A DNA stretch of 64,000 nucleotides from Alphaproteobacteria bacterium (GTDB lineage: Bacteria > Pseudomonadota > Alphaproteobacteria > CACIAM-22H2): assembly GCA_016124335.1 (NCBI GenBank), contig WGNX01000005.1, positions 310,001 through 374,000 of the forward strand, written 5' to 3'. Shown here piece after piece: positions 18,523 through 27,192 of this stretch; the first letter of the stretch is position 1; every line of letters begins with the position of its first letter. Under the pieces are notes generated by a model. That model saw only the letters and a program-made list of their open reading frames with translations, was not told the DNA's origin and made no database searches. Both the position numbers and the translations under genes were made by a program.

Positions 18523-19769
18523 TTCCGGGATTTCGCCTTCGCGAAGATCGCGACCAGCTCGACATGCCCGGTCCACCTGAACTGGTCGACCGGCACGACG
18601 CGCTTGAGTTCGTAGCCGCCATCGACCAGCGTGCGCGCATCGCGCGCGAACGTGGCGGGATTGCATGAGATTCCCACGACAACCGGCACGGTGCTGGCGG
18701 CAAGGTGGCGCGCCTGTTCGCCCGCACCCTCGCGCGGCGGATCGAAGATCGCGGCGTCGTAATCGTCCAGTTCCTCGGGCAGCAGCGGGCGGCGCGCGAG
18801 GTCGCGCGCCTCGCAGGTGATGCGGCCCGCGCGCCCGGCCGCGCGGGCGGCGGCAAGCATCGCGGCACTGGCGGCGGCATCGCCCTCGACCGCGTGCACG
18901 CGCCCGGCAAGCGGGAAGGAGAACGTGCCAAGCCCGGCATAGAGATCGACGACGCGCTTGGCCTTGCCAATCGCGTCCATCGCTTCGCCGGCAAGCGCTT
19001 CTTCGGCCGCGCGCGCGGCCTGAAGGAACGCGCCCGGCGGCGGCACGACCGCCACGCCGCCGATGTCGATGCGCGGGGCTTCATGCAGCGCCACGATCTC
19101 GGGCGCGTCGCCTGGATTGCGCCGCCAGGCGATACGCACGATGCGGTTTGCCGCGGCGAAATCCGCAAGGGCCGCGCGCCGTCGGGTATCGGGGCTGCGG
19201 CCGGTGACGAGAAGATCGACGCCGTTGTCGGCCGCCGTCACGTGCAGGTCGCATGTCTCGCCGGGCCGCAGCGATTCGGCCAGCAGCTTGCGCAAGGCCG
19301 GCAGCAGCGCCACGAGCGGGGGAACAAGCACCGCGCACGACGCGAGATCGACGATCGCGCCGCTCGCCGATTCATGAAAGCCGAGCGTGACGCCTTCGGG
19401 CGTGCGTCGTGCGGCAAGTTCGGCGCGGCGGCGCGTTGGCGCGGCAATGCGCACCATCGGTTCGATCGCGACGTCGAGCCCGCGCGCGGCAAGCGCGGCT
19501 TTCACGAGCGCGGTTTTCCATCCGGCGTAGGCATCGTCGGCGAGATGCTGGACCGCGCAGCCGCCGCACGTACCGAAATGCGCGCAAGGCGGGGCCACGC
19601 GTTCGCGCGCGCGTTCGATCACCTCGACGAGCTGCGCGCGGTCCTTGCCGATGCGCCGCACGCGCACGCGTTCGCCCGCCAGCGCGCCGGCGACATAGAT
19701 CGGGCCGTCGGCGACGCCGTCGCCCGACGCGCCGAGGCGCGCGATGGTCAGTTCGAGGGTGTCGGTCAT
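18504..19769 (-). CDS. Class I RNA (uracil-C5)-methyltransferase, TrmA/RlmD family
   Basis: Predicted 421 residues. An N-terminal TRAM domain (LTIARLGASGDGVAD) is followed by the Fe-S type cysteine cluster CAHFGTCGGCAVQH (residues about 62-75). The SAM domain shows VVDLYAGLGTFSFPLA, the DPPREG motif (motif IV), and GISCNPATFARD carrying the catalytic Cys. Such enzymes make m5U in 23S rRNA or tRNA; which site is not decidable here. The C-terminal residues SRNRHARA are encoded by the palindromic repeat at 18492-18522, so the original stop codon has probably been replaced. Confidence 0.88.
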   Translation of the reverse strand: MTDTLELTIARLGASGDGVADGPIYVAGALAGERVRVRRIGKDRAQLVEVIERARERVAPPCAHFGTCGGCAVQHLADDAYAGWKTALVKAALAARGLDVAIEPMVRIAAPTRRRAELAARRTPEGVTLGFHESASGAIVDLASCAVLVPPLVALLPALRKLLAESLRPGETCDLHVTAADNGVDLLVTGRSPDTRRRAALADFAAANRIVRIAWRRNPGDAPEIVALHEAPRIDIGGVAVVPPPGAFLQAARAAEEALAGEAMDAIGKAKRVVDLYAGLGTFSFPLAGRVHAVEGDAAASAAMLAAARAAGRAGRITCEARDLARRPLLPEELDDYDAAIFDPPREGAGEQARHLAASTVPVVVGISCNPATFARDARTLVDGGYELKRVVPVDQFRWTGHVELVAIFAKAKSRNRHARA

Positions 19770-20111
19770 CCTGCGCGCAGGTTTAGCGGTCCGGGCTGGA
19801 GCAACGAAGGCAAATCCGCCGCCAAACCCCGGACTTGACAGGTTTTTGGGCGATCGGCGGTTTTTCCCCCGGCGGGTTCGCCTGAATTCAGGCCGAGCCC
19901 GGAAATTTCAGCAAAATCAATGGCCGACGCGAAAGAGGGGCCAGGGCGACTCGGCCCTGCCGGCCCTCCGGGATCGGTGGATGAATCATGTTAAATGGTT
20001 GAAATATATCAATAACGGTACAATTCGGAAAATCCGATTGGCGGGGGGGTGGGGGCGTGTTACCCAAATCGCGTCAGGAAAGCGAAGTCTTCGACCTCTT
20101 CGCGCCGTTGT

Positions 20112-20282
20112 TGTCCGGGCGGGACATCAGGCTCCGACGTTGCCGATGGAGTGCCGGCGGTTCCCGAAAGGGGCCGCCGGCACCAACGGCCCGGAACCCC
20201 AAAATCCACACAAAATTGGCGCCCCGAAACGGAAGAGGCGCCAGGGGCGATCTTGCGATCGTGCCGTTGTCCGGGCGGGACA
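20112..20282. repeat. Direct repeat of a 15-mer flanking tandem stem-loops
   Basis: TGTCCGGGCGGGACA occurs at 20112-20126 and again at 20268-20282, each able to form a 5 bp hairpin, and each within a wider similar context (CCGTTGT before, GGCTCC and GACG after). Between them lie three more hairpins: 20151-20183 (10 bp stem GTGCCGGCGG, inner CCC-GAAA-GGG), 20217-20243 (7 bp stem TGGCGCC, inner CCG-AAA-CGG) and 20248-20261 (5 bp, CGATC/GATCG). The order suggests a structured RNA or a protein-binding array. I do not recognise the family. Confidence 0.6.
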
Positions 20283-21205
20283 ATGGGCTCCCTGACGCCT
20301 CGCGAGGACCGTCGAAGCGGGCGTGCACGCCGCGCATCCGACACCACCGACGCCCCCGCTCTCGCGGAACCGCCGGCCGCCTCATGGCAGCCGAAACCCG
20401 GGTTTTCCTCCGGTGGACCTGCTTCGCACGCATGTCCGGGCCCTGGTCCGCCCGATGCCATGCGCGTTCCACCGACGGGGGTTCCGGCGGCCACGCGCGG
20501 CCCTCCGAAACCCGTTACCCGAGACGTCCGACCCTTGTCGCCTTGACGCTGCCGAACCTGACCCGAGCTTCGTGCGAGCCTCGCTCGATGCGGCGCTTGC
20601 GCGCCATGGCATCTTTGCGTCCCTCGCCGCCGATCCGCCGGCCGCGGGTACCTGGGCCGCCTGGGCCCGCCCCGCCGTCGCCGCCGAACCGGCTGGCCCC
20701 TTGCAGGGCCCTCGCCGCTCCGACCGTCGGTCCGGTCCTCGCCTGCGCGCGGATCCGTCGACGCCGTCCCCTCGTCCCGTCGTGCACGCCCCCAGGGGGA
20801 CGCCCGCGCCGTCGCGAAGGGAAAGGAGTTGCCGCGTGCCACCCGGCTTGCGCCGGCCGTCCCGCGACCGCTCCGGAAGCGCTCCGCCGTCCCGTCCTTC
20901 CCGCGCCGCCGGCCTTTCGGCGACGGCCCCTGCCAGTGGATTCGCGTCCCAGCTCCGGACGCGAGGGGGAAGGATCGAACCGGTTTTGCGACCTCCTCGC
21001 TTTCGCTTACCGGTAGCAAGGGTCTCAAACCGGGCCGCCCGCGCCAACGCGAATCGTCATGGGTGCCATGAGATTCCTGTTGATAGAAATCGCGCCTGCC
21101 CACATTCCGCACACATACTGTCCACAGCTCCATCCACAGCGCGTCGCACGTGCGAACAGTTCGCGCATGCGGTAAGCGTCTCGCGCGCAACGTCGAACCC
21201 TTCAA

Positions 21206-21234
21206 TTGACGGGCTGCGAGTCAGGGTCTAAATC
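21206..21234 (+). promoter_or_regulatory. Candidate sigma-70 promoter of the sdh operon
   Basis: TTGACG (21206-21211) and TAAATC (21229-21234) are 17 bases apart, 73 bases before the sdhC start. The -35 matches five of six consensus bases, the -10 only three. Confidence 0.35.
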
Positions 21235-21306
21235 CTTGGACTGCCGGGACGCGTTCCGCGCAAGGCCGCCAACGAGCGGTCGCGCCGCCATCAAGACCGA
21301 GGGGCC

Positions 21307-21726
21307 ATGGCCGCAGATTCCAAAGGTACCGCCAATCCGCATCCGCGGCCGCTGTCGCCGCACTTGCAGGTCTATCGCCTGCCGATGCTCGCGATCCTGT
21401 CGATCACCCACCGCGCCACCGGCGTGGGGCTGGCGGTGGGCACGCTGATGCTCGTGTGCTGGCTGGTCGCCGCCGCGAACGGCGAAGCGGCATTCAACAG
21501 TGTCAACGGCTTCCTGGGTTCCGCGATCGGCCGCCTGCTGCTGTTCGGCTGGTCGGTCGCGCTGTTCTTCCACCTGGCCAACGGCATCCGCCACCTGTTC
21601 TGGGATGCGGTGATGGGCTTCGAGATCAGGTCGGCCGAGAATTCCGGCTGGGCCGTCATCGCCTTCACGGCGGTGGCGACGCTGCTTGCCTGGTCGATCG
21701 GCCTTGCCGTCGCGGGAGGGAACTGA
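21307..21726 (+). CDS. sdhC: Succinate dehydrogenase cytochrome b556 subunit
   Basis: Predicted 139-residue membrane anchor of complex II with three membrane helices. RPLSPHLQVYRLPMLAILS and SITHRATGVGLAVG are the family signature, with Ser and Arg of the quinone site; HLANGIRHLFWD contains the heme-ligand His region. With SdhD it binds heme b and ubiquinone. First gene of sdhCDAB; the next gene starts one base after its stop. Confidence 0.95.
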   Translation: MAADSKGTANPHPRPLSPHLQVYRLPMLAILSITHRATGVGLAVGTLMLVCWLVAAANGEAAFNSVNGFLGSAIGRLLLFGWSVALFFHLANGIRHLFWDAVMGFEIRSAENSGWAVIAFTAVATLLAWSIGLAVAGGN

Positions 21727-21727
21727 G

Positions 21728-22123
21728 ATGGCCGCTCCGGACAAGTCGCTCCGTTCGTCGCTGGGCCGCGTGCGCGGCCTGGGTTCGGCCAAGGACGGCA
21801 CCATGCACTGGTGGGCGCAGCGCACGACCGCGATCGCGCTGGTGCCGCTGACCGTGTGGTTCGTGGTGTCGGTGATCGCGCATGCCGGCGCGCCGCTGGC
21901 CGAGGTGAAGGCGTGGATCGGCTCGCCGGTGCCCGCCGTGCTGATGCTGGCGCTGGTCGTGGCGATGTTCCAGCACGCGCGGCTCGGCGTGCAGGTGGTC
22001 ATCGAAGACTACGTCCATTGCGAGGCGGTGAAGATCGCAGCCCTGCTCGCGGTCAACGGCGCCGCCCTGCTGTTCGGCGGCTTCGCGGTCTTCTCGATCC
22101 TCAAGCTTGCTTTCGGAGGCTGA
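21728..22123 (+). CDS. sdhD: Succinate dehydrogenase hydrophobic membrane anchor subunit
   Basis: Predicted 131 residues, three membrane helices. [22 protein letters not shown] near the N terminus and the later [16 protein letters not shown] (heme ligand His and quinone-site Asp-Tyr) are typical of alphaproteobacterial SdhD. The ATG lies one base after the sdhC stop, so translation is probably coupled. Confidence 0.93.
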   Translation: MAAPDKSLRSSLGRVRGLGSAKDGTMHWWAQRTTAIALVPLTVWFVVSVIAHAGAPLAEVKAWIGSPVPAVLMLALVVAMFQHARLGVQVVIEDYVHCEAVKIAALLAVNGAALLFGGFAVFSILKLAFGG

Positions 22124-22128
22124 ACACA

Positions 22129-23946
22129 ATGCCTGATGCTTCGAGCGGCCCCGCGATGGGCGGCCAGGCCTACAAGATCGTCGACCATGTCTACGACGTC
22201 GTCGTCGTGGGCGCGGGCGGTGCCGGCCTTCGCGCGACCTTCGGCATGGCGGCCAAGGGCCTCAAGACCGCCTGCATCTCGAAGGTGTTCCCCACGCGCA
22301 GCCACACGGTTGCCGCACAAGGCGGCATTTCGGCGGCGCTCGGCAACATGGGCCCCGACGACTGGCGCTGGCACATGTACGACACGGTCAAGGGGTCGGA
22401 CTGGCTCGGCGACCAGGATTCGATCGAGTACATGTGCAAGGAAGCCATCCCGGCCATCATCGAGCTCGAGCATTACGGCGTGCCGTTCAGCCGCACGGAT
22501 GCCGGGAAAATCTACCAGCGCCCGTTCGGCGGCATGACGACCGACTACGGCAAGGGCGTCGCCCAGCGCACGTGCGCCGCAGCCGACCGCACCGGTCATG
22601 CGATCCTGCACACGCTCTATCAGCAGAGCCTCAAGAACAACGCCGAGTTCTTCATCGAGTATTTCGCGCTCGACCTCATCATGGACGACGAGGGCGCCTG
22701 CCGCGGCGTGATGGCGTGGAACCTGCTGGACGGGACACTCCACCGCTTCACCGCGCATATCGTGGCGCTGGCCACCGGCGGCTACGGGCGCGCGTATTTC
22801 TCGGCCACCTCCGCGCACACCTGCACGGGCGACGGCAACGCGATGGTCTTGCGCGCGGGCCTGCCGCTGCAGGACATGGAGTTCATCCAGTTCCATCCGA
22901 CCGGCATCTACGGGGCCGGCTGCCTCATCACCGAAGGCTCGCGCGGCGAGGGCGGCTACCTCACCAACTCCAACGGCGAGCGCTTCATGGAGCGCTACGC
23001 GCCGTCGGCCAAGGATCTCGCCTCGCGCGACGTCGTCAGCCGCGCGATGACGATGGAAATCCGCGAAGGGCGCGGGGTGGGCGAGCACAAGGACCACATC
23101 CACCTGCATCTCGAGCATCTCGACGCCAAGCTGCTGCACGAGCGCCTGCCCGGCATCTCGGAGACCGCGAAGATCTTCGCGGGCGTCGACGTGACCAAGG
23201 AGCCGATCCCGGTGCTGCCGACCGTCCACTACAACATGGGCGGCATCCCGACGAACCACCGCTGCGAAGTCGTCACCATGAAGAACGGTTCGGCCACCGT
23301 CGTGCCGGGCCTGATGGCGATCGGCGAGGCGGCGTGCGTTTCGGTGCACGGCGCCAACCGCCTGGGTTCGAACTCGCTGCTCGATCTCGTGGTGTTCGGC
23401 CGCGCGGCCGCCATCCGTGCCGCCGAGGTCGTCCAGCCCGGCAGGCCGCACCGCCCGCTGCCCAAGGGGGCGGGCGACGCGTGCCTGGCGCGCTTCGACA
23501 CGCTGCGCTACGCCAAGGGCCCCGCGCCCACGGCCGTCCTGCGCAACGAGATGCAGCGCATCATGCAGAACAACTGCGCGGTCTACCGCACGGGCGACGT
23601 GCTGGCCGAGGGCTCGAAGCTCATCGCCGCGACCTTCGCCAAGAGCGGGGACATCGGCGTCACCGACCGTTCGCTGGTGTGGAACTCCGACCTCGTCGAG
23701 ACACTGGAATACGACAACCTGATCGCCCAGGCGGTCGTCACGCTCGAATCCGGCCTCAACCGGAAGGAAAGCCGCGGCGCGCATGCCCGCGAGGACTATC
23801 CCGAGCGCAACGACAAGGAATGGATGAAGCACACGATCGCGTGGCTCGACTCGAAGGGGAAGGTCAATATCGACTACCGTCCCGTCGTGCTGACGACGCT
23901 GACCAACGAAGTGCAGTCCTTCCCGCCCAAGGCGCGCGTCTACTGA
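22129..23946 (+). CDS. sdhA: Succinate dehydrogenase flavoprotein subunit
   Basis: Predicted 605 residues, the usual length. It oxidises succinate to fumarate with covalently bound FAD. The dinucleotide fold is [16 protein letters not shown]; His59 in [15 protein letters not shown] is the FAD attachment site; the substrate/catalytic region includes [18 protein letters not shown] and [19 protein letters not shown]. It follows sdhD by five bases with GGAGG upstream. Membrane-associated on the cytoplasmic side through SdhB. Confidence 0.96.
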   Translation: MPDASSGPAMGGQAYKIVDHVYDVVVVGAGGAGLRATFGMAAKGLKTACISKVFPTRSHTVAAQGGISAALGNMGPDDWRWHMYDTVKGSDWLGDQDSIEYMCKEAIPAIIELEHYGVPFSRTDAGKIYQRPFGGMTTDYGKGVAQRTCAAADRTGHAILHTLYQQSLKNNAEFFIEYFALDLIMDDEGACRGVMAWNLLDGTLHRFTAHIVALATGGYGRAYFSATSAHTCTGDGNAMVLRAGLPLQDMEFIQFHPTGIYGAGCLITEGSRGEGGYLTNSNGERFMERYAPSAKDLASRDVVSRAMTMEIREGRGVGEHKDHIHLHLEHLDAKLLHERLPGISETAKIFAGVDVTKEPIPVLPTVHYNMGGIPTNHRCEVVTMKNGSATVVPGLMAIGEAACVSVHGANRLGSNSLLDLVVFGRAAAIRAAEVVQPGRPHRPLPKGAGDACLARFDTLRYAKGPAPTAVLRNEMQRIMQNNCAVYRTGDVLAEGSKLIAATFAKSGDIGVTDRSLVWNSDLVETLEYDNLIAQAVVTLESGLNRKESRGAHAREDYPERNDKEWMKHTIAWLDSKGKVNIDYRPVVLTTLTNEVQSFPPKARVY

Positions 23947-23960
23947 GAGGCACGAGAACG

Positions 23961-24737
23961 ATGGCCGAATTCTCGCTTCCCGCGAACTCCAAAGTCCACG
24001 CCGGCAAGGCGTGGCCGGCGCCGTCCGGCGCCAGGCGGACGAAGACGTTCAGGATCTACCGTTGGGACCCGGACAAGGGTGCCAACCCGCAGGTCGACAG
24101 CTACACGATCGATCTCGACAAGACCGCGCCGATGGTTCTCGACGCGCTGATCAAGATCAAGAACGAGATCGACCCCACGCTGACCTTCCGCCGCTCGTGC
24201 CGCGAGGGCGTGTGCGGTTCGTGCGCGATGAACATCGACGGCACGAACACGCTCGCCTGCACCAAGGCGATCGCGGACTGCGAAGGCGACGTGAAAATCT
24301 ATCCGCTGCCACACATGCCGGTCATCAAGGACCTGGTGCCCGACCTGACGCAGGCCTACGCGCAGCTGCGCTCCGTCGAGCCGTGGCTGAAGAGCGAGAC
24401 GCCGCCGCCCGACCGCGAGCGGCCGCAGAGCCCGGCCGAGCGCCAGAAGCTCGACGGGCTGTGGGAATGCATCCTGTGCTTCTGCTGCTCGACCTCGTGC
24501 CCGAGCTACTGGTGGAACGGCGACCGCTATCTGGGTCCTGCGATCCTGCTGCAGGCCTATCGCTGGATCGCCGACACGCGCGACGAAGCCACGGGCGAAC
24601 GGCTCGACAATCTCGAGGATCCGTTCCGGCTCTACCGCTGCCACACGATCATGAACTGCACGAAGACGTGCCCCAAGGGCCTCAATCCGGCGAAGGCCAT
24701 CGGCGAGATCAAGAAGCTGATGGTCGCGCGCAAGTAG
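23961..24737 (+). CDS. sdhB: Succinate dehydrogenase iron-sulfur subunit
   Basis: Predicted 258 residues carrying three clusters that pass electrons from FAD to quinone. The 2Fe-2S ligands are in CREGVCGSC with a later Cys in NTLAC; the 4Fe-4S and 3Fe-4S ligands are in [16 protein letters not shown] and [15 protein letters not shown]. Order sdhCDAB and 14-base spacing to sdhA mark the operon end, apart from the crcB gene close behind. Confidence 0.96.
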   Translation: MAEFSLPANSKVHAGKAWPAPSGARRTKTFRIYRWDPDKGANPQVDSYTIDLDKTAPMVLDALIKIKNEIDPTLTFRRSCREGVCGSCAMNIDGTNTLACTKAIADCEGDVKIYPLPHMPVIKDLVPDLTQAYAQLRSVEPWLKSETPPPDRERPQSPAERQKLDGLWECILCFCCSTSCPSYWWNGDRYLGPAILLQAYRWIADTRDEATGERLDNLEDPFRLYRCHTIMNCTKTCPKGLNPAKAIGEIKKLMVARK

Positions 24738-24744
24738 ACGGTCG

Positions 24745-25119
24745 GTGAATTACCTCATCGTCTTCCTGGGTGCGGGCATCGGCGGGTCGTTGCGTCACGC
24801 CGTCAACGTGCTGGCGCCGCGCCTGCTGGGAACGGCCCTTCCGTTCGGCACGATGTTCGTCAATCTCGCCGGTTCGCTGGCGATGGGCCTGATCGCGGGC
24901 TGGTTCGCGTTCCGGGGCGATGCGCCGCAATCCGCCCGCCTGTTCCTGACGACGGGCATCCTTGGTGGCTTCACCACCTTCTCGGCCTTCTCGCTCGATT
25001 TCGCCATGCTGGTCGAGCGTGGCGAGATCGCCAACGCCGCGATCTATGGCGGCGTGTCGGTCGCCGGCGCACTCATGGCGCTGTTCATCGGCCTGTGGAT
25101 CGCCCGCACGTTTTTCTAG
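24745..25119 (+). CDS. crcB: Fluoride exporter FluC/CrcB
   Basis: Predicted 124-residue four-helix membrane protein that forms dual-topology dimeric fluoride channels. GAGIGGSLRHAVN, PFGTMFVNLAGS and GILGGFTTFSAFSLD are the family motifs, including the Asn and the TTFS polar track. It starts at a GTG seven bases after sdhB, so it is likely carried on the sdh transcript; I see no fluoride riboswitch upstream. A terminator follows. Confidence 0.9.
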   Translation: MNYLIVFLGAGIGGSLRHAVNVLAPRLLGTALPFGTMFVNLAGSLAMGLIAGWFAFRGDAPQSARLFLTTGILGGFTTFSAFSLDFAMLVERGEIANAAIYGGVSVAGALMALFIGLWIARTFF

Positions 25120-25146
25120 TTCGCGGCAACGGGCATCCGAAACGCG

Positions 25147-25178
25147 ACGGGCGGAACCGGTTTCCCGGTTCCGCCCGT
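25147..25178 (+). terminator. Intrinsic terminator after sdhCDAB-crcB
   Basis: Perfect 14 bp inverted repeat (arms 25147-25160 ACGGGCGGAACCGG and 25165-25178) with loop TTTC. It lies between crcB and the small leftward genes and is symmetric, so it may serve both strands. Confidence 0.85.
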
Positions 25179-25206
25179 TGGCGTTCTGGAAAGGCCTGCG
25201 GCCGTC

Positions 25207-25326
25207 TCAGCCGGCTTCGGTGCCCGGCGAAGGCGAATGGGCGCGGGCCGAGCCGTCTTCGGCAATCATCTGGAGACCGGCGACCGCGAGGGTGAGGGCA
25301 AGAATCGCGAGAGCGAGATAGCGCAC
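25207..25326 (-). CDS. Small single-span membrane peptide
   Basis: Predicted 39 residues from a GTG start, with a hydrophobic helix (RYLALAILALTLAVAGLQMI) and a short polar tail. ACAGG lies about 6 bases upstream. It follows the 75-residue small protein gene by 16 bases. No family is recognised; it could be an uncleaved signal-like peptide. Coding status rests only on the start, the spacing and the hydrophobic pattern. Confidence 0.4.
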   Translation of the reverse strand: MRYLALAILALTLAVAGLQMIAEDGSARAHSPSPGTEAG

Positions 25327-25342
25327 GTTCGAACCTGTCGGA

Positions 25343-25570
25343 TCAGGGGTAACGGACCAGCTTCCACACGCAGGACTTCTTGTTGAAGTCGGGCATGCGC
25401 GCACCCTTCGGGAACGAGGAACGGCCGGAAGGCGTCCCCTGGCTTTCCCAAATTCCGCTTTCCGGGCAGCTTTGTCCGGTCACGACCATGGTACCGATCG
25501 GCATCTTGTTCGACGGGGCGGCTGCACCGGGCTTTCCCGGCATCCCGGGTCGGGGTGGCAGTGGTGGCAT
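25343..25570 (-). CDS. Small conserved-looking protein, function unknown
   Basis: Predicted 75 residues. After a Pro/Gly-rich start comes VVTGQSCPESGIWES and later KGARMPDF ending in VWKLVR. This TGQxCPxSGxW...KGxxMPxxxxxxWxLV pattern is seen in many short bacterial proteins of unknown role. Start chosen at 25570 because AGAGGAAAGAG lies directly upstream; a frame extends to 25726 (TTG) but without a ribosome site. A strong promoter-like element lies at 25742-25768. Confidence 0.6.
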   Translation of the reverse strand: MPPLPPRPGMPGKPGAAAPSNKMPIGTMVVTGQSCPESGIWESQGTPSGRSSFPKGARMPDFNKKSCVWKLVRYP

Positions 25571-25741
25571 CTCTTTCCTCTGGCGGCCGAAAAACATGGG
25601 CCTTCCTTGGTACATCGAGCTTGTCGCCGAATTAAGGCGGCGGATCCCTTCCCGAATCGCGCGAACGACGTGCACCCGCTCTTGTAACGTCAGATAGGAT
25701 AGATTCGCCGGGCGCACAACATCCAAGCGAACGTCATGAAT

Positions 25742-25768
25742 ATTATACCAGATTCGTTAACCGGTCAA
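25742..25768 (-). promoter_or_regulatory. Candidate extended -10 promoter, leftward
   Basis: On the minus strand a perfect TATAAT (25742-25747) is preceded by TGG, an extended -10, and by TTGACC (25763-25768) at a short 15-base spacing. It lies in an AT-rich patch and would drive the small-protein genes with a 5' leader of about 165 bases. Confidence 0.5.
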
Positions 25769-25812
25769 CTGAGGCAGGCCCTTTAAGCGCTTGATAATAA
25801 ATACAATAGTTA

Positions 25813-26286
25813 TCAGTTCCTCGGATTGCGACGTTTCGGGACGGAATATTTGCGGGGAAGCAGGGCATCGACAGGTACCCCGACCGGACCCTCTTCGCCC
25901 GGCACGATCACCCGTGATCCGGGGGCGAAATCTGCCAGCATCTCCCGACAGATGCCGCAGGGGCTGACGATCCGGATGGTGCGATCGGCTTCGGCCGGCC
26001 GGGGGTGGCGGACCGAGACGATGGCCTCGATCTCGCTTTCCCCTTCCGCGATCGCGCGGCCTAATGCCACGGCCTCGGCGCAGACCGACGCCCGCCCGAC
26101 ATAGGTATCGAGATGCACGGCCGTAAAGATGCGGCCCGAGCGCGTGCGCAGCGCCGAGCCGATATGGTGGCGGTTCTCGGCATAGAGCCTGGCGATGGCC
26201 GCGCGCGCGGCCTCGGCCAGTGCCAGATCGCTGTCGGTGGCGGGTGTGCCGCCGTCGCCGTTGGTGTCCTCGCCGTTGCTGCTCAA
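25813..26286 (-). CDS. Cytidine deaminase-like protein (blasticidin-S deaminase type)
   Basis: Predicted 157 residues. The zinc site of the deaminase fold is intact: VCAEAVALG (Cys and catalytic Glu) and SPCGICREML (two Cys). The segment between them and the missing second half fit the short tetrameric group that includes Cdd and blasticidin-S deaminase; CAEAVALG plus SPCGICR is closer to the latter. It begins at a TTG that overlaps the stop of the upstream zincin gene (TTGA), so the two are coupled. Likely role is nucleoside salvage or detoxification of a nucleoside analogue (inference). Confidence 0.8.
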   Translation of the reverse strand: MSSNGEDTNGDGGTPATDSDLALAEAARAAIARLYAENRHHIGSALRTRSGRIFTAVHLDTYVGRASVCAEAVALGRAIAEGESEIEAIVSVRHPRPAEADRTIRIVSPCGICREMLADFAPGSRVIVPGEEGPVGVPVDALLPRKYSVPKRRNPRN

Positions 26287-26705
26287 GATGCGCGCTCCGC
26301 GTTCAGGTCGGCGGCTGCCTCGATGCGTTCCATGTCGTCGTCCGAGAAGCCGAAATGATGGCCGATCTCGTGGATCATCACGTGGCGCACGATGCGCGCG
26401 AGATCCTCGCCGCTGTCGCACCAGTAGTCGAGCAGCGCGCGGCGATAGAGGAAGATCATGTTGGGCTGCGTGTGCACGACCGAGGTGGAATCGCGCAGCA
26501 TGTCGATGCCGCGATAGAGCCCCATCAGCTCGAACGGGCTGTCGAGGCCCATCTCGCGCTCGGTCTCCTCGTCGCAGAAATCCTCGACGCGCAGCACGAT
26601 GTCGCGCGTGTGGCGGGCAAGTTCCGGCGGGATCGTCGCCAGCGCCTTTTCGGCGAGCCGCTCGATCTCGGCAAGATCGGGGGCTAGACGTTCGCTCTCG
26701 GCCAT
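26283..26705 (-). CDS. Metallopeptidase family protein (zincin-like, PF06262)
   Basis: Predicted 140 residues. [18 protein letters not shown] contains HExxH and the conserved Asp-rich extension of the minimal gluzincin-like family, with [13 protein letters not shown] upstream. These small cytoplasmic zincins are common in actinobacteria and alphaproteobacteria; substrate unknown. Overlaps the deaminase start by four bases. Confidence 0.85.
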   Translation of the reverse strand: MAESERLAPDLAEIERLAEKALATIPPELARHTRDIVLRVEDFCDEETEREMGLDSPFELMGLYRGIDMLRDSTSVVHTQPNMIFLYRRALLDYWCDSGEDLARIVRHVMIHEIGHHFGFSDDDMERIEAAADLNAERAS

Positions 26706-26771
26706 GGTCGCATGAGCCTAGCATGGCGGGCCGCGATCCTGCCAAGCGACGACCGGACGGAGATGCCCAAA

Positions 26772-27071
26772 ATGGCCGAAAAACTCATGGGGCCTGCGCG
26801 CAATGCCGCCCTTGCCGAACTGGACGGCTGGGCCGAACTGCCCGACCGCGACGCGATCGCGAAGTCCTTCCGCTTCGCCGACTTCAACGCCGCGTTCGCG
26901 TTCATGACGCGCGTGGCGCTGGCGGCCGAGAAAATGGACCATCACCCCGAATGGTTCAACGTCTACAACCGCGTCGACATCGTGCTGTCGACCCACGACG
27001 CATCGGGCCTCACGGCGCGCGACGTGAAGCTCGCGAAATTCATCGACGCGGCGGCGAAGTCGGCCGGATAG
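26772..27071 (+). CDS. phhB: 4a-hydroxytetrahydrobiopterin dehydratase (PCD/DCoH)
   Basis: Predicted 99 residues. [19 protein letters not shown] and the catalytic [23 protein letters not shown] region (His-His-Pro-Glu-Trp) are diagnostic. The enzyme recycles the pterin cofactor of aromatic amino acid hydroxylases, and in some bacteria serves other pterin roles; no hydroxylase gene is near. Two ATGs compete (26763, 26772); GGAG at 26759-26762 spaces best with 26772. Confidence 0.9.
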   Translation: MAEKLMGPARNAALAELDGWAELPDRDAIAKSFRFADFNAAFAFMTRVALAAEKMDHHPEWFNVYNRVDIVLSTHDASGLTARDVKLAKFIDAAAKSAG

Positions 27072-27101
27072 CTAGTCCGGATAAATTGGAAAGTCGAAGC
27101 C

Positions 27102-27180
27102 GTGGACCCCCGGGTCAAGCCCGGGGGCGACGGAAAAATCTGGGTCGTCGTGCCCGGGCTCGACCCGGGCATCCACGACT
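27102..27180. repeat. Inverted pair of palindromic repeats (REP/BIME-like)
   Basis: Two copies of the CCCGGG palindrome in opposite orientation (27102-27133 and 27147-27180) separated by a short AT-rich spacer, between converging genes. The first has ACCCCCGGG/CCCGGGGGC arms, the second TGCCCGGG/CCCGGGCA arms. Confidence 0.85.
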
Positions 27181-27192
27181 AGGGCAAATCCA

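Larger units (their letters stand above)
19770..21306. other. 1.5 kb region without a supported gene; stem-loop cluster
   Basis: No frame here has convincing coding character, although GC-rich frames stay open on both strands for about 1 kb. Seen: a perfect palindrome GCCTGAATTCAGGC (19880-19893); a hairpin CAGGGC/GCCCTG near 19942-19960; an AT-rich patch (19981-20040) unlike the rest; a G-run (20041-20057); a dense run of five stem-loops at 20112-20282 with a 15-mer repeated at both ends; a hairpin TCGCGTCC/GGACGCGA (20942-20964); and two near-matches to the DnaA box in tandem at 21118-21126 and 21130-21138. The right end holds a likely sdh promoter. Function unknown. Confidence 0.6.

Noticed and set aside
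19999..20024. TTGAAA / TACAAT promoter-like pair in the AT-rich patch of the 1.5 kb gap
   Set aside because: The spacer is only 14 bases, too short for a normal sigma-70 promoter.
20960..21050. A tRNA-like stretch on the minus strand containing GGTTCGATCC
   Set aside because: The bases flanking the T-loop-like motif cannot form the 5 bp T stem and no acceptor or anticodon arm fits.
20057..21205. Long open frames on both strands (about 320 and 380 codons) in the 19.8-21.3 kb gap
   Set aside because: Their translations are dominated by Arg, Pro, Gly and Ala with no recognisable motif, no good ribosome site, and both strands are open at once, which is expected in very GC-rich non-coding DNA.
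22009..23832. 607-codon open frame antisense to sdhA
   Set aside because: Shadow of a highly conserved gene; no ribosome site and no motif.
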